Positions 34,359-43,660 are shown, numbered from the stretch's first letter. The stretch: DNA of 46,398 bases from Cesiribacter andamanensis AMV16 (GCF_000348925.1 NZ_AODQ01000022.1:1-46398), one strand, 5' to 3'. Made by a program: numbers and translations. The notes: generated by a model not told the origin, from the sequence alone.

Positions 34359-34796
34359 CTATCTGCGGAAGCCCAGTACGCTGCCGCCACAGAAGGCATT
34401 TGAATCTTTAAAGGTAAAGGTTATGTAATAGATGCCTGTAGAGTTACAGTTGTATACAACTCCTTTAAAAAGCTTGCCATTTGCCTGATTGGTGGTTACC
34501 TGACGACGATTAGAGTCATACAGGCTCACAATGATGCCATCGGGTGCTTCACCCGTGGTGCAAATGTTGATGGCATATTCGGTGCCTTTGGCGAATACAT
34601 AGGAGTATTCGATCTTGTTCTTAGCCCCCTTTTCGCCATCAATGGGAAAGCTTTTCACAAAGTTAAAGCCGTCGCTCATCTGGGTAATGCAGTTATCAGC
34701 CATATCGGAGGCACTGCATTGGGCGAAGGCAGTGTTGGCTGCCAACACAAAAATAGCCAGAAAGCCAAACGTTGCGAAAATCCTTTTCATATTCAA
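34359..34796 (-). CDS. Small secreted hypothetical protein with conserved-looking cysteines
   Basis: A 145-residue protein with a clear signal peptide (MKRIFATFGFLAIFVLAANTAFA, cleavage before QCSASD). The mature part of about 120 residues is beta-rich and has five cysteines (in QCSAS, DNCIT, NICTT, YNCNS, AFCGG), so it may form disulfides. Segments such as FAKGTEYAINICT and IIVSLYDSNRRQV and GIYYITFTF resemble small beta-sandwich binding domains. I do not recognise the family. Its start directly abuts the stop of the lipoprotein gene (no gap), and both probably belong to one transcript ending at the terminator at 34303. Confidence 0.75.
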   Translation of the reverse strand: MNMKRIFATFGFLAIFVLAANTAFAQCSASDMADNCITQMSDGFNFVKSFPIDGEKGAKNKIEYSYVFAKGTEYAINICTTGEAPDGIIVSLYDSNRRQVTTNQANGKLFKGVVYNCNSTGIYYITFTFKDSNAFCGGSVLGFRR

Positions 34797-35699
34797 TTAG
34801 TTAATGATTTTGGTACGAATTGCTTGAGTAGTTTCGGTGATCTCTTTGAGGTTTTCAGCGGTGATCTTTACCTCGCTGGTACTATTGTCCTTTACAACAA
34901 GCATGCCATTTACTTCCACAAAGGTAGGCTCTGCATAGGTGTGGATAATTTGTACCTTTTCGTAGGCATTGGCCAGCGGCTGAAACGTCTCCATGTAGTG
35001 CGCCATGTTGGGATTGCTTTCGCTGTAGAAGCTCAGCAGCAGCATAATGTTGTCCAGGATCATCTTCTGCTCGCCAATACGCTCAATAAGTACGGCATTA
35101 TCCGGGTTGGCCTTGGCCACTTCTGCGGTAATGTGCAGGGCCTCCAGCCAGCCGCCGGTCAGGATCAGGATGCTAAGGTTGGCCCGGTTCTGGTCCTGCA
35201 GATAGCCGTTTATGTTGTTGAAGTTCTTGGTAGTCAGGTACAACAGTGAATCCAGGTTGCTGCTGTTGGTGGCCAGCCGCTTAATGGTGCCAAAATCAAA
35301 GAACTGCCCAATGCTCAGCTCATCGGCCAGCTGCTTGATGGAGTTCAGGTAAAAGATGGCATCCTGGTTTTGCTCATAGATGTTGGTATAGCCCAGGTCG
35401 GTACCATATACCCCCAGGTTTACCGCCTTCTGATAGCTGGTGTTGTACTGGCTCACCGCTTTGGGATTGTTCAGGATGGCCGGGTTGTAGCGGGTACCTG
35501 ATTCTTTGAGCAGCACCGAAATCTCCAGCGGAGAAGGGATCTGTTGCAAAATATCGTGAATAACTTCTTTCGATATTTGGGGCTGGGCCAGCTTGGTATC
35601 AGCCAGGGCTGCTTCATACGATTCTGCATCGGCATTTTTGCCGCTGCCGCATGACCACAAAGCCAGCAACATCAAGGAAAACAGCGATAATTTTTTCAT
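34797..35699 (-). CDS. Lipoprotein, unknown function
   Basis: About 300 residues from the ATG at 35699. MKKLSLFSLMLLALWSCGSG is a lipoprotein signal with the lipobox ending at Cys17. The mature protein is mostly helical: helices around ISKEVIHDILQQIPSP, IYEQNQDAIFYLNSIKQLADEL, TTKNFNNINGYLQDQN and QKMILDNIMLLLSFYSESN. A family of similar Bacteroidota lipoproteins exists but no function is known to me. It is on the same strand as the large ABC transporter (93 bases downstream of it) and directly joined to the small secreted-protein gene, so the three may act together at the cell envelope. Confidence 0.8.
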   Translation of the reverse strand: MKKLSLFSLMLLALWSCGSGKNADAESYEAALADTKLAQPQISKEVIHDILQQIPSPLEISVLLKESGTRYNPAILNNPKAVSQYNTSYQKAVNLGVYGTDLGYTNIYEQNQDAIFYLNSIKQLADELSIGQFFDFGTIKRLATNSSNLDSLLYLTTKNFNNINGYLQDQNRANLSILILTGGWLEALHITAEVAKANPDNAVLIERIGEQKMILDNIMLLLSFYSESNPNMAHYMETFQPLANAYEKVQIIHTYAEPTFVEVNGMLVVKDNSTSEVKITAENLKEITETTQAIRTKIIN

Positions 35700-35792
35700 G
35701 ATGGACAATGCGAATTGTAACAAATTTATGCTTTCCGATTTTATTATCCAGTAGGATGTACCTTATATGTACAATTTTATGAAAATGGAGGA

Positions 35793-38700
35793 TTACCGGC
35801 TGAAAAGGGCCAATAGTCTGCGAATGCCTTCTGCAAAGAGCAGTAGGTACAAACCTGCGCTCATGAGCCAGATTACCACAATATTGAACCAGAAGGTATC
35901 ATAAAACTGTCCAAAAAAGTGCTTTTGGGGGGCAAAGAAGTGGGCCCGGTAATCCAGTGCATGTTTTGGATTATTCGGTACATGATAGATGGGGTCAATT
36001 AGCTGTACCAGCTCTCCGTTCTGCTCCAGGATACGGTCTTCCGTTCCCACATTCCGCACAAGGTCATCCATGGCATCGTTGAAGTACCGGTTCTTGTACC
36101 CGTTTACTGTAAACCCTTCTTCCTTTTCCTGACGCAGTAGTACCAGCTTCTCCAGCTTCATTTCGGCCAGCTGGTATTCATCTATGTAATGCAGCCGTAT
36201 TTCGCTGAAGTATTGCTCCAGCGCTTTGATGTGCTCTGCTGTAAGCGTTGCCGGGCTCAGCTCCTGCAGGGGCAGGCTAGCCAGACTCAGTTTTACAGGC
36301 TCTTTGAGTAGCTCGGCCTTTAGTAAGGCAAACTTTTTGCCAACCTCCTGCTGCACGCTGTCGGAGCCGGATTCCCGGTTGGCCTCTACAAAGCGCAGGG
36401 CCTCCTTGAGCTTATCTACCCAGTAGTTCGATTTAAAATCGGCCATGCGGGCATCGGCCTCCAGGGGGTAGCTGTAGCGCGAGAAGTCATTGTTCTTAAA
36501 CTGGTAGGTAGCCATGGCCTCGTAGGCCCAGCGAGAGGCCATCATGTCGGCCACAATGGGTACCTTGCCCCGGTTGCTGATGCTGTTGTTGAGCTTATCA
36601 AAGGGAAAGAGCAGGCCGCTCAGGATCATCTGCGGGATCAGCAGCAGCGGGATAAGGATGTAGACTGTAACAGCCGAATTAAAGGCCGAGCTAATGTTAA
36701 GGCCCAGCACGTTGGCAAAGCAGCTTACTGAAAAGAGCACCAGCCAGAAGGGGAGCATCATGCCCTCAATGCCCAGCACCAGGTTGCCGATCAGTACAAA
36801 GCAAAAGGTCTGGATGGCCGATAGGGTAAAGAGAATGGCCAGCTTGCTCATCAGGTAGCTGTTCCAGCTCAGGTTCAGAAAGCTTTCGCGCTTCAGGATC
36901 TTGCGGTCCCGGATAATCTCCTCGGCACTTACGGTAAGGCCCATAAAGAGCGCCACCACAATGGCCATCATCAAAAAGGCCGGGATGTTCTCGTTAAAGC
37001 GATACACATAGGCCTCGCCCGTATGGTAGCGGATAATAAAGGAGAGGATAAGCGCCAGCAGGGGGGCCTCCAGCAGGTTGATCAGCAGGTACTGCTTGTT
37101 GTTGATCTTGGCCAGGGTGTCCCGGATGGTAAACACCATGGCCTGCATCAGGCGGGAGGGGATACTAAGGGTGCTGTGCGGGGCCTCGGGCACATCGGCC
37201 ACCTTCTCCAGCTTAAATTTGCTCTGGAACTGCTCGTGCCACTGGGGCGGGCTTACCTTGCGTTTGTTGGTCAGCTGGCCGTATTCGTCTACCACGCGCG
37301 CCTCAATGATGTTGAAGATCTGCTCGGGGTTTACGTTGCTGCAGGTAGGGCACTGGCCGCGGTCGCCATCTACCTGGTTGGTGGCTTTTTTAAAGTAGGT
37401 AACCGCTGCCACCGGGTTGCCATAGAATACCGGGAAGCCGCCGGTATCCATGATGTACATCTTGTCAAACATCTTGTAGATGTCGGACGAGGGCTGGTGG
37501 ATCACCACAAAGATGAGCTTGCCCTTGAGCGAAAGCTCTTTTAGCAGGTCAATTACATTCTCTGAATCGCGGGAGGAGAGGCCCGAGGTGGGCTCGTCCA
37601 CAAAGAGTACGGCCGGCTCCCGGATCAGCTCCAGGGCAATGTTGAGGCGCTTGCGCTGGCCGCCGCTGATGGTCTTGTCCAGCACCGAGCCCACACGCAG
37701 GTCTTTGCGCTGCTCCAGGCCCAGGCTTTCCAGCATCTGAATTACCCGCTTGTGCAGCTCTTCCTTGCTCATGCCGGCAAAGCAAAGCTTGGCGTTGTAG
37801 TAGAGGTTTTCGTAAACGGTCAGCTCCTCAATCAGCAGGTCGTCCTGCGCCACGTAGCCAATTACCCCCTGCAGCTTGTCTTTTTCGGTGGTCAGGTCCA
37901 GGCCGTTGATCAGGATCTGGCCGCCGCTGGGCTTTTCAATGCCGGCCAGCACGTTGAGCAGGGTAGTTTTGCCCGCCCCGCTGGCGCCCATAATGCCAAT
38001 GAGGTTGCCCGGGCCTTCGCTGATGTTGATGTCCCGCAGACCAATGTCGCCATTGGGAAAGCGGAATTCCAGCTCAATAGCATTAAAGGAAAGCTTGGCC
38101 TGCACCGCCTCCAGGTTAAACTGGCTGGTGATGTCGCTGTAGTAAAGCGCCGCCCCCTTGGGGGTTTTGATGGTGCTGCCGTGGGAGTAGAGGTAAACCT
38201 GCTCGGGCTTCATGATAAAGCCGTTGAGCACCAGTTCCTCATGGCCCAGGTATTTCACAAAGTACATGTCCACACTCTGCACCTTCATGAAGATCAGCTC
38301 TCCGGTCAGTTCTGTGTATACATGTTTTTTCAGGTCAATATCGCCCTCGGCGGTACTAATGCCTGATTCGGCCAGGATTTCTTCCAGCCCGTTGCCCACC
38401 ACCAGAATGTCTTCAAAGTTGAGCGAGGCGCTGTTGGCCGCCAGCACAAAACTTTCAATCAGCTTGTACTCCTGCCGGTTAAAGCGGAATACGGTGGAAA
38501 CGGTGTCGATGATCTCCATGCGCTGGGGCGTAAAGTTCTTGTCGGAAGCCACCAGCTCCAGGATCTTGATCAGCACCACCACCCGCTGTTTCTGGGTAAG
38601 GGTCTTGTTGATTTTTTTGCAAATGGCCAGGGTCTTTACCGAATCCCGCACCGAGGTAAGCTTGCGAACTTTTTTCTTGCTCTCCTCTTCTTCGCCCGTC

Positions 38701-38897
38701 CCCTCTTCGGATTCTTCCTCCTGGTTGTAGCCCACGAACTTATCGTAAAGCTCCAGGTATTCCCGCACAGAGTCCTGGTCCAGCTCCTGCTGAAAGAAGC
38801 GGATCACAAAGTTCCGTTCTACTTCCGTAGCGCCGCCATCCTGTTTGGTGATGATGGCAAATAATTGGGTAAGGGCCTTTAATATTTCCTCACTCAT
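35793..38897 (-). CDS. Very large ABCG-like ABC transporter, ATPase-permease fusion
   Basis: A 1034-residue protein. Residues 1-155 form a helical domain resembling TerB (TKQDGGATEVERNFVIRFFQQEL, with an acidic stretch EEESEEGTGEEEE). After a linker domain (about 195-270) the ATPase follows: Walker A GASGAGKTT (304-312), Q-loop VAQDDLLIEEL, signature SGGQRKR (411-417) and Walker B VLFVDEPTSGLSS (430-442), the ABCG form. The membrane domain (about 615-790, with a last helix near 1005) has a soluble insert of about 200 residues. A CPTCSNV motif (CxxC) lies around 520. The reverse ATPase-then-permease order is that of ABCG half-transporters; the substrate is unknown. Confidence 0.9.
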   Translation of the reverse strand: MSEEILKALTQLFAIITKQDGGATEVERNFVIRFFQQELDQDSVREYLELYDKFVGYNQEEESEEGTGEEEESKKKVRKLTSVRDSVKTLAICKKINKTLTQKQRVVVLIKILELVASDKNFTPQRMEIIDTVSTVFRFNRQEYKLIESFVLAANSASLNFEDILVVGNGLEEILAESGISTAEGDIDLKKHVYTELTGELIFMKVQSVDMYFVKYLGHEELVLNGFIMKPEQVYLYSHGSTIKTPKGAALYYSDITSQFNLEAVQAKLSFNAIELEFRFPNGDIGLRDINISEGPGNLIGIMGASGAGKTTLLNVLAGIEKPSGGQILINGLDLTTEKDKLQGVIGYVAQDDLLIEELTVYENLYYNAKLCFAGMSKEELHKRVIQMLESLGLEQRKDLRVGSVLDKTISGGQRKRLNIALELIREPAVLFVDEPTSGLSSRDSENVIDLLKELSLKGKLIFVVIHQPSSDIYKMFDKMYIMDTGGFPVFYGNPVAAVTYFKKATNQVDGDRGQCPTCSNVNPEQIFNIIEARVVDEYGQLTNKRKVSPPQWHEQFQSKFKLEKVADVPEAPHSTLSIPSRLMQAMVFTIRDTLAKINNKQYLLINLLEAPLLALILSFIIRYHTGEAYVYRFNENIPAFLMMAIVVALFMGLTVSAEEIIRDRKILKRESFLNLSWNSYLMSKLAILFTLSAIQTFCFVLIGNLVLGIEGMMLPFWLVLFSVSCFANVLGLNISSAFNSAVTVYILIPLLLIPQMILSGLLFPFDKLNNSISNRGKVPIVADMMASRWAYEAMATYQFKNNDFSRYSYPLEADARMADFKSNYWVDKLKEALRFVEANRESGSDSVQQEVGKKFALLKAELLKEPVKLSLASLPLQELSPATLTAEHIKALEQYFSEIRLHYIDEYQLAEMKLEKLVLLRQEKEEGFTVNGYKNRYFNDAMDDLVRNVGTEDRILEQNGELVQLIDPIYHVPNNPKHALDYRAHFFAPQKHFFGQFYDTFWFNIVVIWLMSAGLYLLLFAEGIRRLLALFSR

Positions 38898-38980
38898 GTT
38901 GCAAAATAATCAGAGGTGTAGGGTTTCACCGGGGTCGGGTAGGACCCCCTATGGGGATCCGGCTGCCTGCCGGACCCCCT

Positions 38981-39157
38981 AGAGCCTGTCTAAACTTTAT
39001 CCTTTAGTTTTTTTATGCGCATTTCTTCCTCATTCTGCAGCTATTTCTCTACCCGTACCTTTGGGTATGTGTTTCGAAATGAGCTGCGGACGGCTTGTCT
39101 TGACTGAGAAAGAAATGCACTATAAAAAAATCTAAAAACAAAATTTAGACAGGCTCT
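38981..39157. mobile_element. MITE-like fold-back element with terminal inverted repeats
   Basis: The ends are AGAGCCTGTCTAAA (38981-38994) and its exact complement (39144-39157). The inverted repeat continues imperfectly inward: TTTTTTTATGCGCATTTCTT on the left pairs with the complement of AAGAAATGCACTATAAAAAAA on the right, and GCAGCTATTTC pairs with GAAATGAGCTGC near the centre, which itself has TACCC/GGGTA. The element is thus almost one long hairpin of 175-177 bases without coding capacity. GAGCCTGTCTAAA-type ends resemble those of IS families in Bacteroidota. It lies at the very end of siaC copy 2, whose stop TAA touches the right end. Flanks CTA and TTA are only an imperfect duplication. 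Confidence 0.75.
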
Positions 39158-39519
39158 TAGTAGGTTTTAAATTCGAAGGGCACTTCTACCAGCTCAGAGA
39201 ATTCCTCGCCGGCTTCCTGCATGTCTTCATCATCCTCGTGGTAGTACCAGTGTACGGTTACCCCCTCGATCTCTTCCAGCTGCGACAGCAGGTCCAGGAT
39301 CAGTTTAGAGGAAGCCGTGTTAAAGTACTCCAGCTTGAAAACGAAGTCGGTAGAGCTGTTGGCTTCTTCCTTATAGGCCTCCAGCCAGTCCAGCACGGGC
39401 TGGTAAAACTCGGCGGAGTCTTCGGGCAGCGAGCGGCCCGATACCTCAAAGATGCCGTTGTTCTTGTCCAGTATGATTTTCGGAGTATCCTCCGTTCCTT
39501 CCAGATTTATAATTTGCAT
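39157..39519 (-). CDS. siaC: SiaC family regulatory phosphoprotein (DUF1987), copy 2
   Basis: A 120-residue protein: EDTPKIILDKNNGIFEVSGRSLPEDSAEFYQP, VLDWLEAYK, then LEYFNTASSKLILDLLSQLEE and VTVHWYYHEDDEDMQEAGEEF. Thr68 sits in FNTAS where Pseudomonas SiaC has its phosphorylated Thr, so this copy keeps the canonical acceptor. Last gene of the leftward cheR-cheB-GAF-siaA-siaB-siaC cluster, 32 bases after siaB. Its stop codon is the border of the fold-back element, so the original 3' end may have been altered by the insertion. Confidence 0.9.
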   Translation of the reverse strand: MQIINLEGTEDTPKIILDKNNGIFEVSGRSLPEDSAEFYQPVLDWLEAYKEEANSSTDFVFKLEYFNTASSKLILDLLSQLEEIEGVTVHWYYHEDDEDMQEAGEEFSELVEVPFEFKTY

Positions 39520-39551
39520 GACTGTATCTTGATTAATAAGGGTTGAGGTGA

Positions 39552-40094
39552 CTATTCTTTGGCAATTTTGGTGCGGAGAGAGAAGAACGAGTATTGGTCA
39601 TCCAAACGCTCAAAATCATATTCCAGCGGGTTGCCCGATTTGCGGGCCATGTCTACAAAGCCAAGACCGGCGCCGCCTTTTTCAGACAGGCTGGTGCTTT
39701 TGATGATGTCTTTGTAGAGCTGCTTCAGCCCCTCCTTGTCCAGGCCATTGATCTGGTCCAGCTTGGAGCGCAGATTGTCCACATCCTCATTTTTGATGGG
39801 GTTGCCTGAGGTAATGATGTAGGCATTGTCCTGCTTGCCGATCATAAAGATAGCGGTAGGCTTCTGTTCACTTTGTTTGCTGAAGTCGTCGCTGTGCTTT
39901 ACGATGTTCTGCAGGCACTCTACCATCACATTGAAAACCTTGCGCTTAATGCCGGATTCCTCGCCCATGGAGTCCATGTTCCGCTCGGCCATGGCCAGTA
40001 CGGACTTGGTGATCTCCTGGGTAAACTCACCCTCGTACACGAGGATCAGATTCCGGGCCAGCATAGTTTTATGCAGTTCATAGATGTATTTCAT
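39552..40094 (-). CDS. siaB: SiaB family (DUF6272) protein kinase-like protein
   Basis: A 180-residue single-domain protein with N-box VMVECLQNIVKH (Glu59, Asn63), the SGNPI motif (96-100) and G-box KGGAGLGFVDMARKSG (139-154), i.e. a GHKL-type ATP site. In Pseudomonas SiaB phosphorylates SiaC and opposes the phosphatase SiaA. It lies between the sensor phosphatase (78 bases) and siaC (32 bases), in the order expected for a kinase/phosphatase/substrate switch. Cytoplasmic. The ATG at 40094 (MKYIYELHKTML) matches the start of the family. Confidence 0.9.
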   Translation of the reverse strand: MKYIYELHKTMLARNLILVYEGEFTQEITKSVLAMAERNMDSMGEESGIKRKVFNVMVECLQNIVKHSDDFSKQSEQKPTAIFMIGKQDNAYIITSGNPIKNEDVDNLRSKLDQINGLDKEGLKQLYKDIIKSTSLSEKGGAGLGFVDMARKSGNPLEYDFERLDDQYSFFSLRTKIAKE

Positions 40095-40172
40095 AGCACT
40101 TAACAGGAAATTGTGTTGTACTAACTGCGGGTTTAGGGCAGCAAAATAAAACTGGGTTAATAATTATATTTT

Positions 40173-43100
40173 TTAAAATCGGATGCCTATCAGCAGCATG
40201 TCGTCGGTCTGCTTGTGTTCGCCCTTCCACTGTTCCCAGCGTTCGTCAAACACCATCATCTGCACGCGCATGCTATTGTCTTTTTGCTCATTGATCATGT
40301 CGCGCAGGCGCTTGGGACCAAATTTGCGGTTGTCCTCACCCCCGAACTGGTCCGGGAAACCATCGGAGCAGAAATATACTGCATCGCCGGCCGCCAGGCT
40401 AAGTTTGGTGTTGGTAAAGTTGGTCTGGTTCTTGAATTTACCGCCGCCAATGGGGAAACGGTCTCCCTTGATCTCCTGCAGCTCGCCCCCCTGCAGGTAG
40501 TAGAGCGGGCGGTGGGCGCCGGCATACTCCAGGGTGCGTTTTTTCAGGTTGATCTTACAGAGCGAGATGTCCATGCCGTCTTTGGTTTTGGAATCTTCCT
40601 CGTCCTGGCGCAGGGTTTGGGTTACGCCCGCATCCAGTGCGTCCAGGATTTCGCCCGGATCGGTGATCTTGCGGCTGCGTACAATATCATTGAGCAGGAA
40701 GTAGCCGATCAGCGAGATCAGCGCGCCCGGTACCCCATGGCCGGTACAGTCTACCGCCGCCAGGAAGATATCGTCGCCCACCTGCATAAACCAGGGGAAG
40801 TCGCCGCTTACCACATCGCGCGGTTTGTAGAGAATGAAGGAATCGGGCAGCAGGCGGCGAATCAGCTGGTTGTCCGGCAGAATGGCCCCCTGTATGCGCT
40901 GGGCATAGTTGATGGAGTCGTTGATCTTCTTGTTCTTGGCCTGGATCTCCATCTCAATGAGCTTGCGGTCGGTAATATCATGCGATACCACCAGTACCGA
41001 TTCCAGCTCCTGGTAATCGTTGAATTCCGGGATGGCATTTACCTGCATCACGCGCTCGCCCAGCTGCTGGGTAGGGAACTCCATTTCGGTTGATACCTTG
41101 GAGTTGCTCAGGCGCACATCACGCAGAATCTCCACCAGCTGGTTTACGATCTTGTCGTGGAAGCCTACCTCGGTCAGGCTCTTGTTCACCAGCTCTTCGG
41201 GATGGTTGCCGGTATAGGCCTGAATAATGGGGTTGATGTAGAAGAACTCGTTCTTGTTGTTGAGGCGCGTAATAAGGTCGGGCGAGTTTTCCGACAGGGC
41301 CTGCATCTGGGAGCGCATGCGTTGCTCCTGCTCGGCACGGCGGCGTTCGGTAATGTCGCGGGTGTTGACCAGAATGCCCTGAATGGCCGGGTCGTTCAGC
41401 AGGTTGTTGCCGGTAGCTTCCAGCCAGATGCTGTTGCCATCTTTGGCCTTGAACTGGAACTGTACCGTTACATGCTCGTGCGGATTGTCCAGCAGCTGGC
41501 GGAACATGCCCTCCACGCTTTCCTGGTTCTCGGCATGCACGTATACAATGTCGCGCTTGCCCATCATCTCGTCCTGGCTGTAGCCCAAAATGCGCTCTAC
41601 CGAAGGGGAGATGTAGCGTACGGTGCCGTCTTTTTCGTAAATGGTGATTACCTCGGAGGCGTTTTCCAGCAGCAGCTGCATGCGCTTCTGGGTCTTGTTC
41701 ACCTCATCGATCTGTTCTTCCAGGCGGTGGTTGGTGCGCTTAAGCTCCTCCTGGGTGGCTTCCATCTCCTCGGCATTCTGGCGCAGTACCTCCTGCTGCA
41801 TCTGCAGCTCCCGGCTCATTTTCTGCGATTCGTCCAGCAGGCGGTGCGTACGCTCGTTTACCTTGATGTTGAAGACCGTACGGGCGGTAATAAGGCTGAT
41901 CTCCTCCACAAACTTTACATGCTTGGGGGTGAATTTGCCAAAGCCGGCAAACTCCAGTACGCCGTATACCTGCTCGTTGGTGATCAGGGGCACAATCAGC
42001 AGGCAGTCGGGGCGCTGCTCGCCCAGAAGGCCTGAGGTGATGCTGAGGTAGTTGTAGGGAATTTCGGTGCGCAGCAGGGTATCCTGCTCAATGGCGGCCT
42101 GGCCCACCAGCCCTTCGGCAAAGCGGTAGCGGCCTTTCAGGTATTTCTTTTTATTGTAGGCGTAGCTGGCCTTCAGTTCAATGAAGGGGTTGTGCTGGTC
42201 ATCATCATTCACTACATAGAACGCGCCCTGTATGGCGCCCACCTTGCGGGTTACATAGGCAATTACGGCATCGCCCAGCTCCTCCAGGTTGTTGTGGATC
42301 CGCAGAATTTCGCCAATCTCGGCTACCCCGGTCACAATCCAGTTGCGGTCTTTATCACGGGCCTCGGCCTCCTGAATGCTATCGCGCATGCTGATCAGGG
42401 CGGTGCCCAGTGTGTCCTGTTCGCTCAGGGGCTGAAACTCGGCATCAAAGTGGCCTTCACCGATCTTGTGGGCAAAGCTGGCGGTGTTTTTGAGGGATTT
42501 GACCACCCCATCAATGGTTACGGCCATTTCGCCGATCTCGTCATTGCTGCGTACGGAAATGCTTTCGGGCAGTACGCCCCGGCCCAGCAGTTGCAGGCTG
42601 GCTTTCAGGTTGAGCAGGGGGTTGATCAGAATGCGGGAGAAGATGATGGCGATCATCATGCAGATGAGCAGAATGGCGCCACCGGCCAGCATAAAGTTGG
42701 TGAGCAGGCTGTTGGACAGGCTGTTGATCTCGGCAGTGTCGATCTTGGTTACCAGGCCCCAGCCGGTTTCGGCAATATGGCCGCGGATGGCCAGGGTTTC
42801 CTGTGCCCGGTAATCGGTATCGATATCGGAGCCCCATTTACCCTTAAAGGCCTCCTGTGTGGCAATTTCGGTATGCTGACCCAGGCTGATGCTGTGCATA
42901 AGGGGTAGTAGCTCAGGCTGGTTGCGCAGCGGGCTGGCAAAGACCAGCTGAGTGCCGGCTCCCTGCTGTACCAGCAGGCTCTCACCGCTGTTGCCAAGGC
43001 TGGTGGTATCGGCCAGAATGGTGTAAATAGGCGCCATGTTCAGCTGCGCCAGTACAATGGCAACTGCCTGACCACTGGAGTTTTTAAGTGGGAGTGCCGC

Positions 43101-43625
43101 ATGCATAAACCAGGCGTCGCCCACAGGGTATACATTGCTGTAGAAGAGTTCGCTGCCGGCTTTATCCAGCGTGCGTCCGTCGGCATCGCTAAAGGGGGTG
43201 CCAATGCTCAGCTGGAACAGCTCGGGCTGGGTGGCATGCAGAATGCGGCCCTCCCGGTCCATGACCAGCAGGTTCCCATAGCCCCACACCTCCTGCAGCG
43301 CATCCAGTACCGGGGCCAGCTTTTCGCCGGCCAGGCTGGTGGCATAGTCGGCGGTAGAATCGGCCGCTTCGGTGTAGAGGTCCAGGGCAGTACGTACCTC
43401 GGCCTGCTGGCCGATGCTGACCAGGTGCGTGGCTACCCCTTGCAGCTCCTGGCTGATCTTATCGGCCTTGAATTTGTTTACGGCCCCTAAATTCTCCTGG
43501 TAGCGGTCCCGCAGCGACACAGTGGTAAAGCGGTAGGTAATAAAGCTGACCGCTACAACGCTCAGCAATACTACTACCAGTACCAGCAGGGTTATTTTAT
43601 TTCCTATGCTAAATTTCCTGATCAT
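40173..43625 (-). CDS. SiaA-like sensor phosphatase (Cache-HAMP-GAF-PAS-PAS-SpoIIE)
   Basis: A 1150-residue membrane sensor. TM1 about 11-31; extracytoplasmic Cache-like domain about 35-300; TM2 about 309-331; HAMP about 332-385; GAF about 430-590; coiled coil about 590-655 (QMQQEVLRQNAEEMEATQEELKR region); PAS1 about 655-760; PAS2 about 770-890; SpoIIE PP2C about 905-1150. Metal-site motifs are VSGDF (939-943), VDCTGHGVPGA (958-968), CSDGFPDQFGG and QTDDMLLIG near the end, so the phosphatase looks active. It would sense an external ligand and dephosphorylate SiaC. The same INDSINYAQRIQ linker occurs before the phosphatase as in the copy at 31673. Flanked by a GAF gene (35 bases) and siaB. 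Confidence 0.92.
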   Translation of the reverse strand: MIRKFSIGNKITLLVLVVVLLSVVAVSFITYRFTTVSLRDRYQENLGAVNKFKADKISQELQGVATHLVSIGQQAEVRTALDLYTEAADSTADYATSLAGEKLAPVLDALQEVWGYGNLLVMDREGRILHATQPELFQLSIGTPFSDADGRTLDKAGSELFYSNVYPVGDAWFMHAALPLKNSSGQAVAIVLAQLNMAPIYTILADTTSLGNSGESLLVQQGAGTQLVFASPLRNQPELLPLMHSISLGQHTEIATQEAFKGKWGSDIDTDYRAQETLAIRGHIAETGWGLVTKIDTAEINSLSNSLLTNFMLAGGAILLICMMIAIIFSRILINPLLNLKASLQLLGRGVLPESISVRSNDEIGEMAVTIDGVVKSLKNTASFAHKIGEGHFDAEFQPLSEQDTLGTALISMRDSIQEAEARDKDRNWIVTGVAEIGEILRIHNNLEELGDAVIAYVTRKVGAIQGAFYVVNDDDQHNPFIELKASYAYNKKKYLKGRYRFAEGLVGQAAIEQDTLLRTEIPYNYLSITSGLLGEQRPDCLLIVPLITNEQVYGVLEFAGFGKFTPKHVKFVEEISLITARTVFNIKVNERTHRLLDESQKMSRELQMQQEVLRQNAEEMEATQEELKRTNHRLEEQIDEVNKTQKRMQLLLENASEVITIYEKDGTVRYISPSVERILGYSQDEMMGKRDIVYVHAENQESVEGMFRQLLDNPHEHVTVQFQFKAKDGNSIWLEATGNNLLNDPAIQGILVNTRDITERRRAEQEQRMRSQMQALSENSPDLITRLNNKNEFFYINPIIQAYTGNHPEELVNKSLTEVGFHDKIVNQLVEILRDVRLSNSKVSTEMEFPTQQLGERVMQVNAIPEFNDYQELESVLVVSHDITDRKLIEMEIQAKNKKINDSINYAQRIQGAILPDNQLIRRLLPDSFILYKPRDVVSGDFPWFMQVGDDIFLAAVDCTGHGVPGALISLIGYFLLNDIVRSRKITDPGEILDALDAGVTQTLRQDEEDSKTKDGMDISLCKINLKKRTLEYAGAHRPLYYLQGGELQEIKGDRFPIGGGKFKNQTNFTNTKLSLAAGDAVYFCSDGFPDQFGGEDNRKFGPKRLRDMINEQKDNSMRVQMMVFDERWEQWKGEHKQTDDMLLIGIRF

Positions 43626-43660
43626 ACACCCATTAATTTATTGCGCTTCGTATTGCTTGC

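Noticed and set aside
40215-42908. Several long plus-strand frames (up to 292 residues)
   Set aside because: Antisense to the sensor phosphatase with clear domains; these frames lack any recognisable family.
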